44,674 nt of DNA from Micromonospora craterilacus (GTDB lineage: Bacteria > Actinomycetota > Actinomycetes > Mycobacteriales > Micromonosporaceae). The stretch spans positions 1-44,674 of the forward strand of contig NZ_POTY01000019.1 of assembly GCF_003236315.1 (NCBI RefSeq). Direction: 5' to 3'. Made by a program: the position numbers and the translations under genes. Numbering within the stretch: position 1 is the stretch's first letter; each line of letters starts with the position of its first letter. The notes under the pieces are model-generated. The model worked only from the letters and a program-made list of their open reading frames with translations. It was not told the DNA's origin and did no database searches. This document shows positions 1 through 7,806 of this stretch, one piece after another.

Positions 1-390
1 GACTCAGGGTGCCCACAGCACGCCCCGAAAACGGACACCCCGCCCAGCAACGCCCAGGAGGTGGCAGGCCGCCCGGTTGTCACGCCGGCAGATCGGGCAT
101 CAGCCGCAGCCGGTCCGCTTTCCGCCATCAGCTCGTCCGCCCGCCCGCGTGTTGCACCCGCAGCCACGGGTCAACCGGCAGGTCGTGATCGACCGCCGGC
201 ACCGGGCCCTGCCACAGTTGCGGCTCCGCCACCCACGGCCCGAGGTAACAAACCGCGCACCCAACCCACCGCGTCAGGGTCGCGCGGGACCGGAAACGGC
301 GGACAAGAGCACCTGGCACGGATCCGGTGGGCCAGGACACCCGGCACGGACCCGGCGGACCGGGACCGGGCGGACCGGACCCAAAGACGC
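1..390. other. Left-edge intergenic stretch, no gene recognised
   Basis: Several frames are open here, but none has a ribosome binding site with a recognisable protein, and the translations are Pro/Arg/Gly-rich as expected from out-of-frame GC-rich DNA. The next supported element is the terminator hairpin that follows. A gene entering from the left edge cannot be excluded, but none could be identified. Confidence 0.5.
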
Positions 391-426
391 GCACCGGCCG
401 GCCCCGAGGTACAGGCCGGCCGGTGC
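391..426 (-). terminator. Intrinsic terminator-like hairpin after the lysozyme-like gene
   Basis: Perfect 13-bp inverted repeat: GCACCGGCCGGCC at 391-403 and its reverse complement at 414-426, with a 10-nt loop. It lies about 43 nt past the stop codon of the minus-strand secreted protein gene. No strong U-tract follows, which is usual for actinobacterial terminators. Confidence 0.75.
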
Positions 427-468
427 GTGGTTCGGTGTCACCGAAGTGGTTCTATGCCACGGGAGTTG

Positions 469-1227
469 TCACCAGAGCTGGGAGACGACGTCCGCCGCCT
501 GGTCCTCCCACTGCGCGTAGTGGAACGGGTACGCCGACACCTGCACCTGCTGCGCGGCGTTGGTCAGCGGCATTTCCTGCCAGCCGCGGACGTTCTTGAG
601 CGCCTCGAAGAACGCGGTCGAGGAGTACTCGGGGTCGGTGATCTGTGCCTCGGTGCCCCAGCCACTGGACGGGCGCTGCTGGAACAGGCCCTGCGAGTCG
701 TGGTCGTTGTACGCGCCCAGATGGCCGAGGTTGTACAGCTTCGACTCCTGTAGTGCGGTGGCGACGCCGATCACTGCGCCCCGCTCGCCGACGCCGGTCT
801 CCTTGGCCACCTCGATGATGGTCTTGGCGTTGGTTTGCTGCGCGTTGTCGAGCGGGATGCGTGACTGCGCGCCCTGCACACCGTGCGGGACCAGCTCGTC
901 GCGCTTGGGCGTGCGGGAGTCCGACCTGCCGGCACCAGCCTTGCCGGCACCAGCCTTGGCGGCATCAGACTTGCCGGCATTCTGGCTGTCGGCGGCCGCC
1001 TTGTCGGCGCCGGTGGTCTGCCCGGATTCGACCGTGGTGGTCCGGCCGGTGGCCGTGTCGATCGCCGCCACGGCGCCCTCGTGGGGGCCGGTGGTGATCG
1101 GTGTGGCGACGGCGGTCGGGCCGAAGGCCAGCCCGGCGAGGGCCGCCACGCCCGCCACGCTCAGTGCGGTTTTCCGGTTCGGGTTCGTCGCGATGGCCGG
1201 GAGCCATCGAGTGAAGTCCAGCTTCAC
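469..1227 (-). CDS. Secreted lysozyme-like (transglycosylase-fold) protein
   Basis: 252 aa with a GTG start, chosen because it opens a charged N-terminus followed by a hydrophobic export segment (about residues 20-42). A low-complexity Ala/Gly/Lys/Ser region (about 70-110) leads into a C-terminal domain of about 140 residues. That domain holds ATALQESKL (Glu161), DSQGLFQQRPSSGWG and SAYPFHYAQWE, the pattern of lysozyme-like transglycosylase domains, in which the Glu is the usual catalytic acid. Role inferred: peptidoglycan remodelling outside the membrane. It stands alone, with a terminator behind it. A close paralog of the C-terminal domain is encoded at 29750-30337. In the linker, DNA around 930-985 contains short direct repeats encoding AGAGK-like units. 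Catalytic activity is not proven. Confidence 0.8.
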   Translation of the reverse strand: MKLDFTRWLPAIATNPNRKTALSVAGVAALAGLAFGPTAVATPITTGPHEGAVAAIDTATGRTTTVESGQTTGADKAAADSQNAGKSDAAKAGAGKAGAGRSDSRTPKRDELVPHGVQGAQSRIPLDNAQQTNAKTIIEVAKETGVGERGAVIGVATALQESKLYNLGHLGAYNDHDSQGLFQQRPSSGWGTEAQITDPEYSSTAFFEALKNVRGWQEMPLTNAAQQVQVSAYPFHYAQWEDQAADVVSQLW

Positions 1228-1445
1228 GATGGTTGCCCTTTCGATCGTTACGAGCCGCTCGGGGTTGAGCCGCTCTCGGGGGAACTGCGGTCGCCGGTCG
1301 AGGTTTACGTGCCGGCGCTACGGGGGACACAACCCGGCTGCTATGTCGGTCATTCCGGAAATGCCCGCACTTCGCGCGGCTGCGATCCTGGTCACCCGCC
1401 AGGCCGGGCAGGCAACCCCGGAAAGGTACGAACCGGGCAGCGGGA

Positions 1446-2555
1446 TCAGGCCACGTACGGGGTGCCGAAGTGCACCAGGACGTGCCAGAGCTGCTTGAGG
1501 TGTTGCAGGGTGTCCGTGACCGGCCCACGATCCGCCCACCGGTCCGGGTCGGTCACCACCGACGCCGCGGCCCGGCCGATCAGCGCGGCGTGCAGCGGCT
1601 CCCCCGGCCGGGCGAACTCGGCGTGCACCCGGGCCGCCAGCGGCGGGATGGCCGGCCCCCGGAACTCGGCGTCGACCTGGTGCACGGGCAGGGTGAAGCC
1701 GGCGTGCCAGGCCAGCGGGAAGCCGTACCGGCGGGCGGCGGCGGCCAGGGTCGCCGCGGTGGCGCTGCCCCGGTACGAGGGGTCGACGACCAGTTCCAGC
1801 ACGTCACCGGCCAGCCGGATCTCACCGTGGACCTGCGCCTCGACGTAGTCGTCGAGGGCCCGTCCGGCCGCCCGCGGTGTGCCGGCGACATCCTCCCGGT
1901 GGCGCAGCAGTTCGCCGGTGAGGGCGACCAGATCCATGCCCGGCCGGCCGAGGCTGATCCCGGTGTCGACGGTCGCGGCGAGTAGGGCGGCCAGCACCGG
2001 CTCGACCACGTCGACGGTGCCGACGTCCCGTGGGCCGAGGTGACTGTCGCCGAAGCAGAACGTGGTGCGGGCCAGCACCTCGGGTCGCAGCCGCAGGTGG
2101 CAGGAGCCGAACCGGGGGCAGGCGCCGTCCGGGTGGTCGAGCAGGTTCAGGCCGCCGTACTTCGGCCGGTCCGCCGGGCGTACGCCCGGTCGCTGGTACG
2201 CACCGCCGAACAGGCGCCGCTCCCAGCGGTCCCGGTCCCCGCCGGGGTACGCGGTCAGCCCGCCGTTGGAGATCCCCGTCTCGAACTGGCTGCGGTAGAC
2301 GCCGTCGGCGGCGAGCGCCTCGGCGACCGTCCGTCCGTCGGCGATCACCCGGTCGGGGTGGAAGTTGATGGTGACGCGGCCGGCCCGGCCGAACGCCGCG
2401 ACGAGTTGTTCCCGGTGCTGCCGTACGCCGGTGCCGGCGAGCGTCCGGCCGATGGCGGCCAGCGCCGCCGGACGGTCACCCAACGCCACCGCCCGGACGT
2501 GCCGCACCGCGGCGTGCTGGGCCGGGGTCAGTCTCGGCGGCGGGGTCGACGACAC
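1446..2555 (-). CDS. DUF3626 family protein
   Basis: 369 aa from the GTG at 2555. An upstream in-frame GTG at 2615 would give 389 aa, but it abuts a perfect 14-bp hairpin (2582-2613) that looks like the terminator of the preceding gene, and the extra 20 residues are low-complexity. The core carries the DUF3626 hallmarks as I know them: NFHPDR, then SQFETGISNGGLTAYPGGDR, LFGGAY, RPKYGGLNLL, PRFGSCHLRLRP and TFCFGDSHLGP. The conserved His, Glu, Asp and Cys residues suggest an enzyme, possibly with an ADP-ribosyltransferase-like fold, but that is speculative and no reaction is known to me. It lies downstream of the mscR/MBL pair on the same strand and may be transcribed separately. Confidence 0.75.
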   Translation of the reverse strand: MSSTPPPRLTPAQHAAVRHVRAVALGDRPAALAAIGRTLAGTGVRQHREQLVAAFGRAGRVTINFHPDRVIADGRTVAEALAADGVYRSQFETGISNGGLTAYPGGDRDRWERRLFGGAYQRPGVRPADRPKYGGLNLLDHPDGACPRFGSCHLRLRPEVLARTTFCFGDSHLGPRDVGTVDVVEPVLAALLAATVDTGISLGRPGMDLVALTGELLRHREDVAGTPRAAGRALDDYVEAQVHGEIRLAGDVLELVVDPSYRGSATAATLAAAARRYGFPLAWHAGFTLPVHQVDAEFRGPAIPPLAARVHAEFARPGEPLHAALIGRAAASVVTDPDRWADRGPVTDTLQHLKQLWHVLVHFGTPYVA

Positions 2556-2581
2556 GTCGGCAGTGTCGCCGGGGCCGGCGG

Positions 2582-2613
2582 GCCGACGCACCCGGGTTTC
2601 CGGGTGCGTCGGC
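2582..2613 (-). terminator. Strong hairpin between the MBL gene and DUF3626
   Basis: GCCGACGCACCCGG (2582-2595), a 4-nt loop, and the exact reverse complement (2600-2613): a 14-bp perfect stem. It begins 44 nt past the MBL stop codon and runs up to the first possible DUF3626 start, so it is best read as the operon's terminator and as evidence for the later DUF3626 start. Confidence 0.75.
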
Positions 2614-2657
2614 ACGGTGTCGGTGCGGTCCGGGCCTGGCCGACCCGGCTCGCGTCC

Positions 2658-3287
2658 TCAGTGCCCTCGGGCCAGCCACTGAGGCAGCTGCGGCGCCTCG
2701 GCGCCGATGGTGGTGCTGGCGCCGTGGCCGGTGTGCACGATGGTCTGCGGCGGCAGGGTGAGCAGCCGGTCCCGGATCGAGCCGATGATGGTGTCGAAGT
2801 CGCTGTACGACCGGCCGGTGGCGCCCGGGCCACCGGCGAACAGCGTGTCGCCGGTGAAGACCACGTCGAGCGCGGGAGCGTGCAGGCAGCACGCGCCGGG
2901 GCTGTGCCCGGGGGTGTGCAGCACGGTCAGCGCGGTGCCGCCCACCTCGATCATGTCGCCGTGGTGCAGCTGCCCACCGGGCGCCTCGTCGGGGTGCACC
3001 ATGTCCCACAGCACCCGGTCAGCGGGGTGCAGCAGCACCGGCGCGCCGGTGGCACGGGACAGCTGCGGGGCGACCCGGACGTGGTCGTCGTGGGCGTGGG
3101 TGGCGAGGATCGCGGTGACCCGACGCCCGGCCACCACCTGGAGGATGGCGTCGACGTCGTGCGGGGCGTCGACGACGACGCACTCGGTGTCGTCGCCGAC
3201 CACCCAGACGTTGTTGTCGACGTCGAAGGTCTGCCCGTCCAGGGAGAACGTGCCGGACGTGACGGCGTGATCGATCCGGGCGGCCAT
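2658..3287 (-). CDS. MBL-fold metallo-hydrolase (MscR-associated)
   Basis: 209 aa. It has the metallo-beta-lactamase motif THAHDDH, then HTPGHSPGACCL, FTGDTLFAGGPG and a late HTGHG, the usual His/Asp ligands of a dinuclear metal site of the glyoxalase II type. Its ATG shares one base with the mscR stop codon (TGATG), so the two are translationally coupled. Actinobacteria commonly place an MBL hydrolase directly behind mycothiol-dependent formaldehyde dehydrogenase (Mycobacterium tuberculosis Rv2260 after Rv2259). By that context it probably hydrolyses a mycothiol thioester, such as S-formylmycothiol, in the cytoplasm. The substrate is inferred, not shown. A terminator hairpin follows the gene. 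Confidence 0.85.
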   Translation of the reverse strand: MAARIDHAVTSGTFSLDGQTFDVDNNVWVVGDDTECVVVDAPHDVDAILQVVAGRRVTAILATHAHDDHVRVAPQLSRATGAPVLLHPADRVLWDMVHPDEAPGGQLHHGDMIEVGGTALTVLHTPGHSPGACCLHAPALDVVFTGDTLFAGGPGATGRSYSDFDTIIGSIRDRLLTLPPQTIVHTGHGASTTIGAEAPQLPQWLARGH

Positions 3288-4372
3288 CAGAAGACCACCA
3301 CCGAGCGGAGCACGTCACCGCGGTGCATCCGGGCGAACGCCTCCTCCACCCCGTCCAGCGGGATCTCCTCGGTGACGAAGGCGTCCAGGTCCAGGCGGCC
3401 CTGCAGGTAGAGCTCGGTGAGCATGGGGAAGTCGCGGCTGGGCAGGCAGTCGCCGTACCAGCTGGACTTCAGCGCGCCGCCCCGGCCGAAGACGTCCAGC
3501 AGGGGCAGCTCGATCCGCATCTCGGGGGTGGGTACGCCGACCAGCACGACGGTGCCGGCCAGGTCCCGGGCGTAGAACGCCTGCTTCCAGGTCTCCGGCC
3601 GGCCGACCGCGTCGATCACCACGTCGGCACCGAAGCCGCCGGTGGCCGCCTGGATCTCCGCCACCGGGTCGGCCTCGGAGGCGTTGACGGTGTGCGTGGC
3701 GCCGAACTTGCGGGCCCAGTCGAGCTTGCGGGAGTCGGTGTCCACCGCGATGATCGTCGTCGCGCCGGCCAGCGCCGCGCCGGCCACCGCCGCGTCGCCG
3801 ACGCCGCCGCAGCCGATGACCGCCACCGAGTCGCCGCGGGTCACCCCGCCGGTGTTCATCGCCGCGCCGAGGCCCGCCATCACCCCGCAGCCGAGCAGAC
3901 CGACCGCGGCCGGCCGGGCCGCCGGGTCCACCTTGGTGCACTGGCCGGCGTGTACCAGCGTCTTCTCGGCGAACGCACCGATGCCCAGCGCCGGGGAGAG
4001 TTCGGTGCCGTCGGTCAGGGTCATCTTCCGGGCCGCGTTGTGGGTGGCGAAGCAGTACCAGGGGCGGCCCCGGCGGCAGGCCCGGCACACCCCGCAGACC
4101 GCCCGCCAGTTGAGCACCACGAAGTCACCCGGCGCGACGGCGTCGACCCCCTCGCCGACCTGCTCGACGATGCCGGCCGCCTCATGGCCGAGCAGGAACG
4201 GGTACTCGTCGTTGATGCCGCCCTCGCGGTAGTGCAGGTCGGTGTGGCAGACCCCGCAGGACTGCACCCGCACGACCGCCTCGCCGGGCCCCGGGTCGGG
4301 CACCACGATCTCGGTGACCTCGACGGGTGCGCCCTTGCTGCGGGAGATGACTCCCCTGACCTGCTGGCTCAC
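3287..4372 (-). CDS. mscR: S-(hydroxymethyl)mycothiol dehydrogenase
   Basis: 361 aa zinc-dependent class III-like alcohol dehydrogenase. Catalytic zinc ligands appear in [15 protein letters not shown] (Cys39, Cys42-His43) and GHEAAG (His63-Glu64). The structural zinc cysteines are in [15 protein letters not shown] (Cys93, 96, 99, 107). The Rossmann motif is [12 protein letters not shown]. Length and the residues around [12 protein letters not shown] match mycothiol-dependent formaldehyde dehydrogenase/S-nitrosomycothiol reductase (MscR/AdhE2). It oxidises the formaldehyde-mycothiol adduct with NAD+ and reduces S-nitrosomycothiol. The GTG start follows AGGAGAGC and overlaps the MFS stop (GTGA). 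A coupled MBL hydrolase follows. Confidence 0.92.
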   Translation of the reverse strand: MSQQVRGVISRSKGAPVEVTEIVVPDPGPGEAVVRVQSCGVCHTDLHYREGGINDEYPFLLGHEAAGIVEQVGEGVDAVAPGDFVVLNWRAVCGVCRACRRGRPWYCFATHNAARKMTLTDGTELSPALGIGAFAEKTLVHAGQCTKVDPAARPAAVGLLGCGVMAGLGAAMNTGGVTRGDSVAVIGCGGVGDAAVAGAALAGATTIIAVDTDSRKLDWARKFGATHTVNASEADPVAEIQAATGGFGADVVIDAVGRPETWKQAFYARDLAGTVVLVGVPTPEMRIELPLLDVFGRGGALKSSWYGDCLPSRDFPMLTELYLQGRLDLDAFVTEEIPLDGVEEAFARMHRGDVLRSVVVF

Positions 4373-5835
4373 GCTCTCCTCCTACTCCGCGTCGGCGCGC
4401 CGCGCCGGCGCCGTTGCGCCGTCGGGTCGCCCGAGGGGCGGCGGCGCCCACGATCGCTCCAGGTGGCGAACCTACCGCCGCCACGGGCCGTCGGCACAGC
4501 ATCTCGGCGGGTGGTCGGCCCGTCGTGGTGGCGACGTGCGGCGTTGCGCCAGCGCAGGACCTGTACGGCGCCGACGGCCCAGAGGACGTACTGCAGCGCG
4601 AATGCCCAGCGGAACGCGTCCAGCCCGGGGGCGTCCTGACCGGCCGGGGTGGCCACGTCCAGCACCACGCCGATCGCGAGCACCAGGATGATCGACGCGG
4701 CGAAGCCGCCGACGTTGACGATGCCGGTGGCGCTGCCGATCCGGCTGACCGGGTTGAAGGTGCGGGCGTAGTCGAAGCCGATCAGCGAGCCGGGCCCGCT
4801 GAGCGCCAGGACCAGTACCAGCGTGACGAGCAGCCAGCCGGGCGCGCGCCCCGGCCAGGCGAGCACCACCGCCCAGATTCCGGCGGTGACGCCGGTGATG
4901 CTGAAGACCAGCACCGAGCGATGCCTGGGGTACCGGCTGCACAGGTGCGCTATCGCCGGGCCGGACAGCAGCATGGCGAGGGTCATCACGGTGAGCAGCG
5001 AGGCCGCGGCGGTCGGGCTGAGTCCCTGCCCCTGCACCAGGAACGGGAAGCCCCACAGCAACGCGAAGACGGCACCGGAGAAGGAGGTGACGAAGTGCGT
5101 CCAGAGGCCGAGCCGGGTGCCCGGGTGTCCCCACGCGGCGGCGAGCCGCCCGCGGATCGGGGCCGACGGTGACCCGGTGGCGGGCCCGGGCGCGGCATGC
5201 GGTGAGTCGCGGACCGCGGCGACGACCACCAGCAGCACCGCCGCGCCCAGCCCCGCGGCGGTCAGGAAGGCGGTGGTCCAGCCCGCGTGATGCAGCAACG
5301 CCACCAGCGGTACGGCGCCGAGTACCGCGCCGAGTTGGCCGAGCGTGCCGGTCAGCTGGACCAGCAGCGGGTTACGGCGGACCGGGAACCAGTACGCGAC
5401 GATCCGCAGCACGCTGATGAAGCTCATCGCGTCGCCGAGACCGATCAGGACCCGACCCGCCACGGCGAGGGGTACGTCGGTGGCGAGGGCGAAGCAGAGT
5501 TGACCGGCGACCATCAGCACGCCGCCGGTGATCAGGAGGCGGCGTGAACCGAACCGGTCGAGCAGCACCCCGACCGGCACCTGCATCAGCGCGTACACGG
5601 CAAGTTGGGCGACGCTGAAGGTGGCCAGCATCGCGGCGCTGACCTCGAAGCGGTGCGCGGCGTCCACCCCGGTGACGCCGAGCGAGCTGCGGTGGAAGAC
5701 CGCCGCGATGTACGCGCTGAGCGCCACGGACCAGACCAGCACGGCGCGTCCGCGGGGTACCTCCGGTGGAGATGCCGCGACGGCGGGGCCGCTCACCGCG
5801 CTGCGCTGCCGATTCGCTCGCTGACGCTCACTCAC
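4369..5835 (-). CDS. MFS transporter starting inside a repeat unit
   Basis: 488 aa permease with about 12 hydrophobic segments and a typical MFS loop motif after TM2-TM3 ([13 protein letters not shown]). The last ~60 residues are an Arg-rich hydrophilic tail. Substrate unknown; the position directly before mscR in one transcription unit suggests export or uptake linked to that pathway. The annotated GTG lies within the last copy of an 80-bp tandem repeat, so the first 13 residues ([13 protein letters not shown]) are repeat-encoded. An alternative GTG at 5796 would remove them. It is joined upstream to a repeated micro-ORF by GTGA and downstream to mscR by GTGA. Confidence 0.85.
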   Translation of the reverse strand: MSERQRANRQRSAVSGPAVAASPPEVPRGRAVLVWSVALSAYIAAVFHRSSLGVTGVDAAHRFEVSAAMLATFSVAQLAVYALMQVPVGVLLDRFGSRRLLITGGVLMVAGQLCFALATDVPLAVAGRVLIGLGDAMSFISVLRIVAYWFPVRRNPLLVQLTGTLGQLGAVLGAVPLVALLHHAGWTTAFLTAAGLGAAVLLVVVAAVRDSPHAAPGPATGSPSAPIRGRLAAAWGHPGTRLGLWTHFVTSFSGAVFALLWGFPFLVQGQGLSPTAAASLLTVMTLAMLLSGPAIAHLCSRYPRHRSVLVFSITGVTAGIWAVVLAWPGRAPGWLLVTLVLVLALSGPGSLIGFDYARTFNPVSRIGSATGIVNVGGFAASIILVLAIGVVLDVATPAGQDAPGLDAFRWAFALQYVLWAVGAVQVLRWRNAARRHHDGPTTRRDAVPTARGGGRFATWSDRGRRRPSGDPTAQRRRRGAPTRSRRRA

Positions 5836-5915
5836 GCCGCCACCTCGCTCCGCTCAGCGTCGACCTGAGCGATTTCCACGCTGCGCTGCCGATTCGCTCG
5901 CTGACGCTCACTCAC
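5832..5915 (-). CDS. Repeat-encoded 27-codon micro-ORF, copy 4
   Basis: GTG start at 5915, 27 codons, TGA at 5834-5832. The TGA overlaps the MFS GTG at 5835 (GTGA), so ribosomes ending here could restart on the MFS gene. The peptide begins [12 protein letters not shown] and ends AERSEVAA. Translation is unproven. Confidence 0.4.
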   Translation of the reverse strand: MSERQRANRQRSVEIAQVDAERSEVAA

Positions 5916-5995
5916 GCCGCCACCTCGCTCCGCTCAGCGTCGACCTGAGCGATTTCCACGCTGCGCTGCCGATTCGCTCGCTGACGCTCACTCAC
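5912..5995 (-). CDS. Repeat-encoded 27-codon micro-ORF, copy 3
   Basis: Identical to the other copies. The GTG at 5995 overlaps the preceding stop and its TGA overlaps the GTG at 5915. Confidence 0.4.
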   Translation of the reverse strand: MSERQRANRQRSVEIAQVDAERSEVAA

Positions 5996-6075
5996 GCCGC
6001 CACCTCGCTCCGCTCAGCGTCGACCTGAGCGATTTCCACGCTGCGCTGCCGATTCGCTCGCTGACGCTCACTCAC
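5992..6075 (-). CDS. Repeat-encoded 27-codon micro-ORF, copy 2
   Basis: Identical to the other copies. The GTG at 6075 overlaps the stop of copy 1 and its TGA overlaps the GTG at 5995. Confidence 0.4.
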   Translation of the reverse strand: MSERQRANRQRSVEIAQVDAERSEVAA

Positions 6076-6155
6076 GCCGCCACCTCGCTCCGCTCAGCGT
6101 CGACCTGAGCGATTTCCACGCTGCGCTGCCGATTCGCTCGCTGACGCTCACTCAT
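6072..6155 (-). CDS. Repeat-encoded 27-codon micro-ORF, copy 1 (ATG start)
   Basis: The most upstream copy has ATG (6155) where the others have GTG, because the base before the partial repeat unit differs. Its ATG overlaps the TGA of the 16-codon ORF upstream (ATGA). The encoded sequence is the same as copies 2-4 apart from the start codon. Confidence 0.4.
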   Translation of the reverse strand: MSERQRANRQRSVEIAQVDAERSEVAA

Positions 6156-6202
6156 GCGGGCACTGCGCGGAGTTGCTGATTTGCTGGCCGGCGTTCGCTC
6201 AT
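6152..6202 (-). CDS. 16-codon leader micro-ORF, divergent MSER copy
   Basis: ATG at 6202 overlaps the TGA of the GntR gene (ATGA), runs 16 codons (MSERRPANQQLRAVPA) and stops at 6152, where ATGA again couples to repeat copy 1. The peptide aligns with the repeat-encoded [14 protein letters not shown], so it looks like a diverged relative of the array unit. With the array it forms an unbroken chain of stop/start overlaps from GntR to the MFS gene. Expression is unproven. Confidence 0.4.
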   Translation of the reverse strand: MSERRPANQQLRAVPA

Positions 6203-6861
6203 CGCGGGCCCAGGAACACGCGCGCGGCGGTGTCGATGTGCGCGGCCACCGCGGCGAGCCAGGGCTGCGGATCGTCGGCGTCGAGGGCGGCCAGTTGCGC
6301 GGCGTGCTCGGTGAGCGCCACCTCGGCCCAGGCGGGTGAGAGCCGGAAGCTGGCCTGGGCCATCCGCAGCTGCCGGTCGCGCAGCCGCTGGTACAGCTCG
6401 GCCAGGATCTCGTTGCCGGCCGCGTCGACGACGGTGGCGTGGAAGGCCCGGTCGGCGGCCATCAGGGTGGTCAGGTCACCGGCGGCGTGCGCGGCGCGCA
6501 TCTCGGCCAGCCGGGCGGCCAGAGCGGCCCGGATCTCGGCGCGCCGGGGCCAGACCCGCTCGGCGGCGTGCACCTCGACCAGCCGGCGGGCCTCGACCAC
6601 GTCGGCGATCTCGCGGGCCGAGACCGGCAGGATCAACGCTCCCCGCTTGGGATAGAGCCGGACCAGACCCTCGGCCTCCAGCCGCAGCAGCGCCTCCCGG
6701 ACCGGCGTCCGGGAAACCCCGGTCGCCTCGGCGATCTCACCCTCGCTGACCAGCGAACCACCGGGATGGAGTTGTTCCAGGATGGAGCGTTTCAGGTGAC
6801 GGTAGGCGCGTTCGGCGGCCGACGGCGCGATCGTCCGGCCGGCCGCAGGGGGATGCGTCAT
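6199..6861 (-). CDS. GntR/FCD family transcriptional regulator
   Basis: 220 aa. The N-terminal winged helix (about 15-75) has AAERAYRHLKRSILEQ and GVSRTPVREALLRLEAEGLV, the classic GntR recognition region. The C-terminal FCD all-helical domain shows its probable metal ligands in DRAFHATVV, TEHAAQL and AAHIDTAAR. FCD regulators usually bind small organic acids and repress an adjacent catabolic operon. Here the gene sits inside the oxygenase/SDR/hydrolase-MFS-mscR cluster, so it is the likely local regulator. It is 64 nt downstream of the hydrolase and chained to the micro-ORFs below it. The effector is unknown. Confidence 0.88.
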   Translation of the reverse strand: MTHPPAAGRTIAPSAAERAYRHLKRSILEQLHPGGSLVSEGEIAEATGVSRTPVREALLRLEAEGLVRLYPKRGALILPVSAREIADVVEARRLVEVHAAERVWPRRAEIRAALAARLAEMRAAHAAGDLTTLMAADRAFHATVVDAAGNEILAELYQRLRDRQLRMAQASFRLSPAWAEVALTEHAAQLAALDADDPQPWLAAVAAHIDTAARVFLGPR

Positions 6862-6925
6862 GTATCTATGATGCGCCCATCGGCTGGCCGAGCAGAGACC
6901 GGGGTGCCGGAAAGCGCCGTGTCGA

Positions 6926-7735
6926 CTACGCCGAGGACCAGAACTCCGTCAGCAGGTCGCTGAACGCCTCGGCACACTCGACCTGCGGCAGATGACCGCA
7001 GTCGCGGAACAGGTGGATGCGGGCCCGGGGCAGCAGCGCCCGCGCGGCGTCCAGGTGGGCCGGCGGCAGGATCAGGTCGCGGTCGCCCCAGACGACCAGG
7101 GTGGGCAGGTCGAGTCCGGCCAGCTCCGCCAGGAGTTCGTGACGCCACGGGCCCACCCCGCGTACGGTGCCGAGGCTGCGCGCGGTCTCCAGCACCACCC
7201 GCGCGGCGTACGGCTGGCGGGCCACGGTCCGGGCGTACGCGATCCGTTCCGCGGTGGCGAGCGACGGGTCGTGGAACAACGCCCGCTCGATCCGACTGGC
7301 CGCGTACCGGCTGGGTCGCAGCAGCAGCCGGCCCAACGGGCGCACGGTGAGCAGGCGCAGCGCCATGGTCACCTCCCGGCCGAAGCCGGCGCTGGCGACC
7401 CGGGCCGGTTCGGCCACCGCGAACCGCATGGCGACTGCGCCACCCAGCGAGTTGCCGACCAGGTGGGCCGGCCCGCCGACCCCGGCCGCGTCCAGGTACC
7501 GGCCGACGAACCCGGCCAACGCCGGCAGGGCGTACGGCTGCGCCATCGGCAACGAGCCGCCGTACCCGGGCAGGTCGACGCTGTGCACCCGGTACCGATC
7601 GGCGAGCAGTTCGTGCTGTTCGGTGAAGTCGCGCCGCGTACGCCCGATGCCGTGGAGCAGGACCACCGGCGGCCCGGCGCCGTCGACGCGGTGACGGACC
7701 CGCCGCCCGTCGACGGTGAGGTGCCGCTCGCTCAC
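6926..7735 (-). CDS. Alpha/beta hydrolase
   Basis: 269 aa from the GTG at 7735 (VSERHLTVDGRRVRHRV). A longer frame upstream is open but Arg-rich and crosses the SDR stop, so it is rejected. Oxyanion motif LLHGIGRTRRDF, nucleophile elbow LVGNSLGGAV (Ser), acid in WGDRDLILP and final His in DCGHLPQVE complete the triad. It resembles esterase/lactonase-type carboxyl hydrolases. Following a Baeyer-Villiger-type oxygenase and an SDR, it could open the ester or lactone made by the oxygenase; that is inference. Its start is fused to a repeat element: the GTG overlaps the TGA of a 24-codon micro-ORF. Confidence 0.88.
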   Translation of the reverse strand: MSERHLTVDGRRVRHRVDGAGPPVVLLHGIGRTRRDFTEQHELLADRYRVHSVDLPGYGGSLPMAQPYALPALAGFVGRYLDAAGVGGPAHLVGNSLGGAVAMRFAVAEPARVASAGFGREVTMALRLLTVRPLGRLLLRPSRYAASRIERALFHDPSLATAERIAYARTVARQPYAARVVLETARSLGTVRGVGPWRHELLAELAGLDLPTLVVWGDRDLILPPAHLDAARALLPRARIHLFRDCGHLPQVECAEAFSDLLTEFWSSA

Positions 7736-7806
7736 GCCACCGCTTCGCTCCGCTGCCCGGCGGCGCGAGACGCCACGCTGCCGAGTCGAATGGTTCGCTC
7801 GCTCAC
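7732..7806 (-). CDS. 24-codon micro-ORF linking SDR and hydrolase
   Basis: The GTG at 7806 overlaps the SDR stop (GTGA) and its TGA (7734-7732) overlaps the hydrolase GTG (GTGA). The peptide starts VSERTIRLGSVA and ends GQRSEAVA, resembling the 27-codon peptide of the 80-bp array (VSERQR... and ...ERSEVAA). The DNA shares GTGAGCGAGCG and TCGGCAGCG with that array. It therefore looks like a single copy of the same repeat family in an operon junction. Translation is unproven. Confidence 0.4.
   Translation of the reverse strand: MSERTIRLGSVASRAAGQRSEAVA

Larger units (their letters stand above)
5801..6154. repeat. 80-bp tandem array, four identical copies plus a partial
   Basis: Units start at 5801, 5881, 5961 and 6041, all 80 bp and identical to one another by eye; a fifth copy runs 34 bp from 6121 to 6154. 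On the minus strand each unit supplies GTGAGTGAGCGTCAGCGAGC at its core. Because 80 is not a multiple of 3, the frame shifts in each copy, yet the stop of each unit overlaps the start of the next. The array fills the gap between the GntR and MFS genes. Confidence 0.97.

Noticed and set aside
61..753. Plus-strand ORF of 230 codons
   Set aside because: It lies largely antisense to the lysozyme-like gene and its upstream part is Pro/Arg-rich with no domain; a GC-rich shadow.
1228..1445. Cyclic di-AMP (ydaO) riboswitch upstream of the wall-hydrolase-like genes
   Set aside because: Such leaders are known for actinobacterial resuscitation and lysozyme-like genes, but the conserved GGGGTGAATC and GTCAGCTAACC-type segments were not found here or upstream of 30337.
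5801..6154. CRISPR array or plus-strand coding repeat
   Set aside because: Units are identical across all 80 bp with no spacers, and the plus-strand frame shifts each unit without start or ribosome binding signals.
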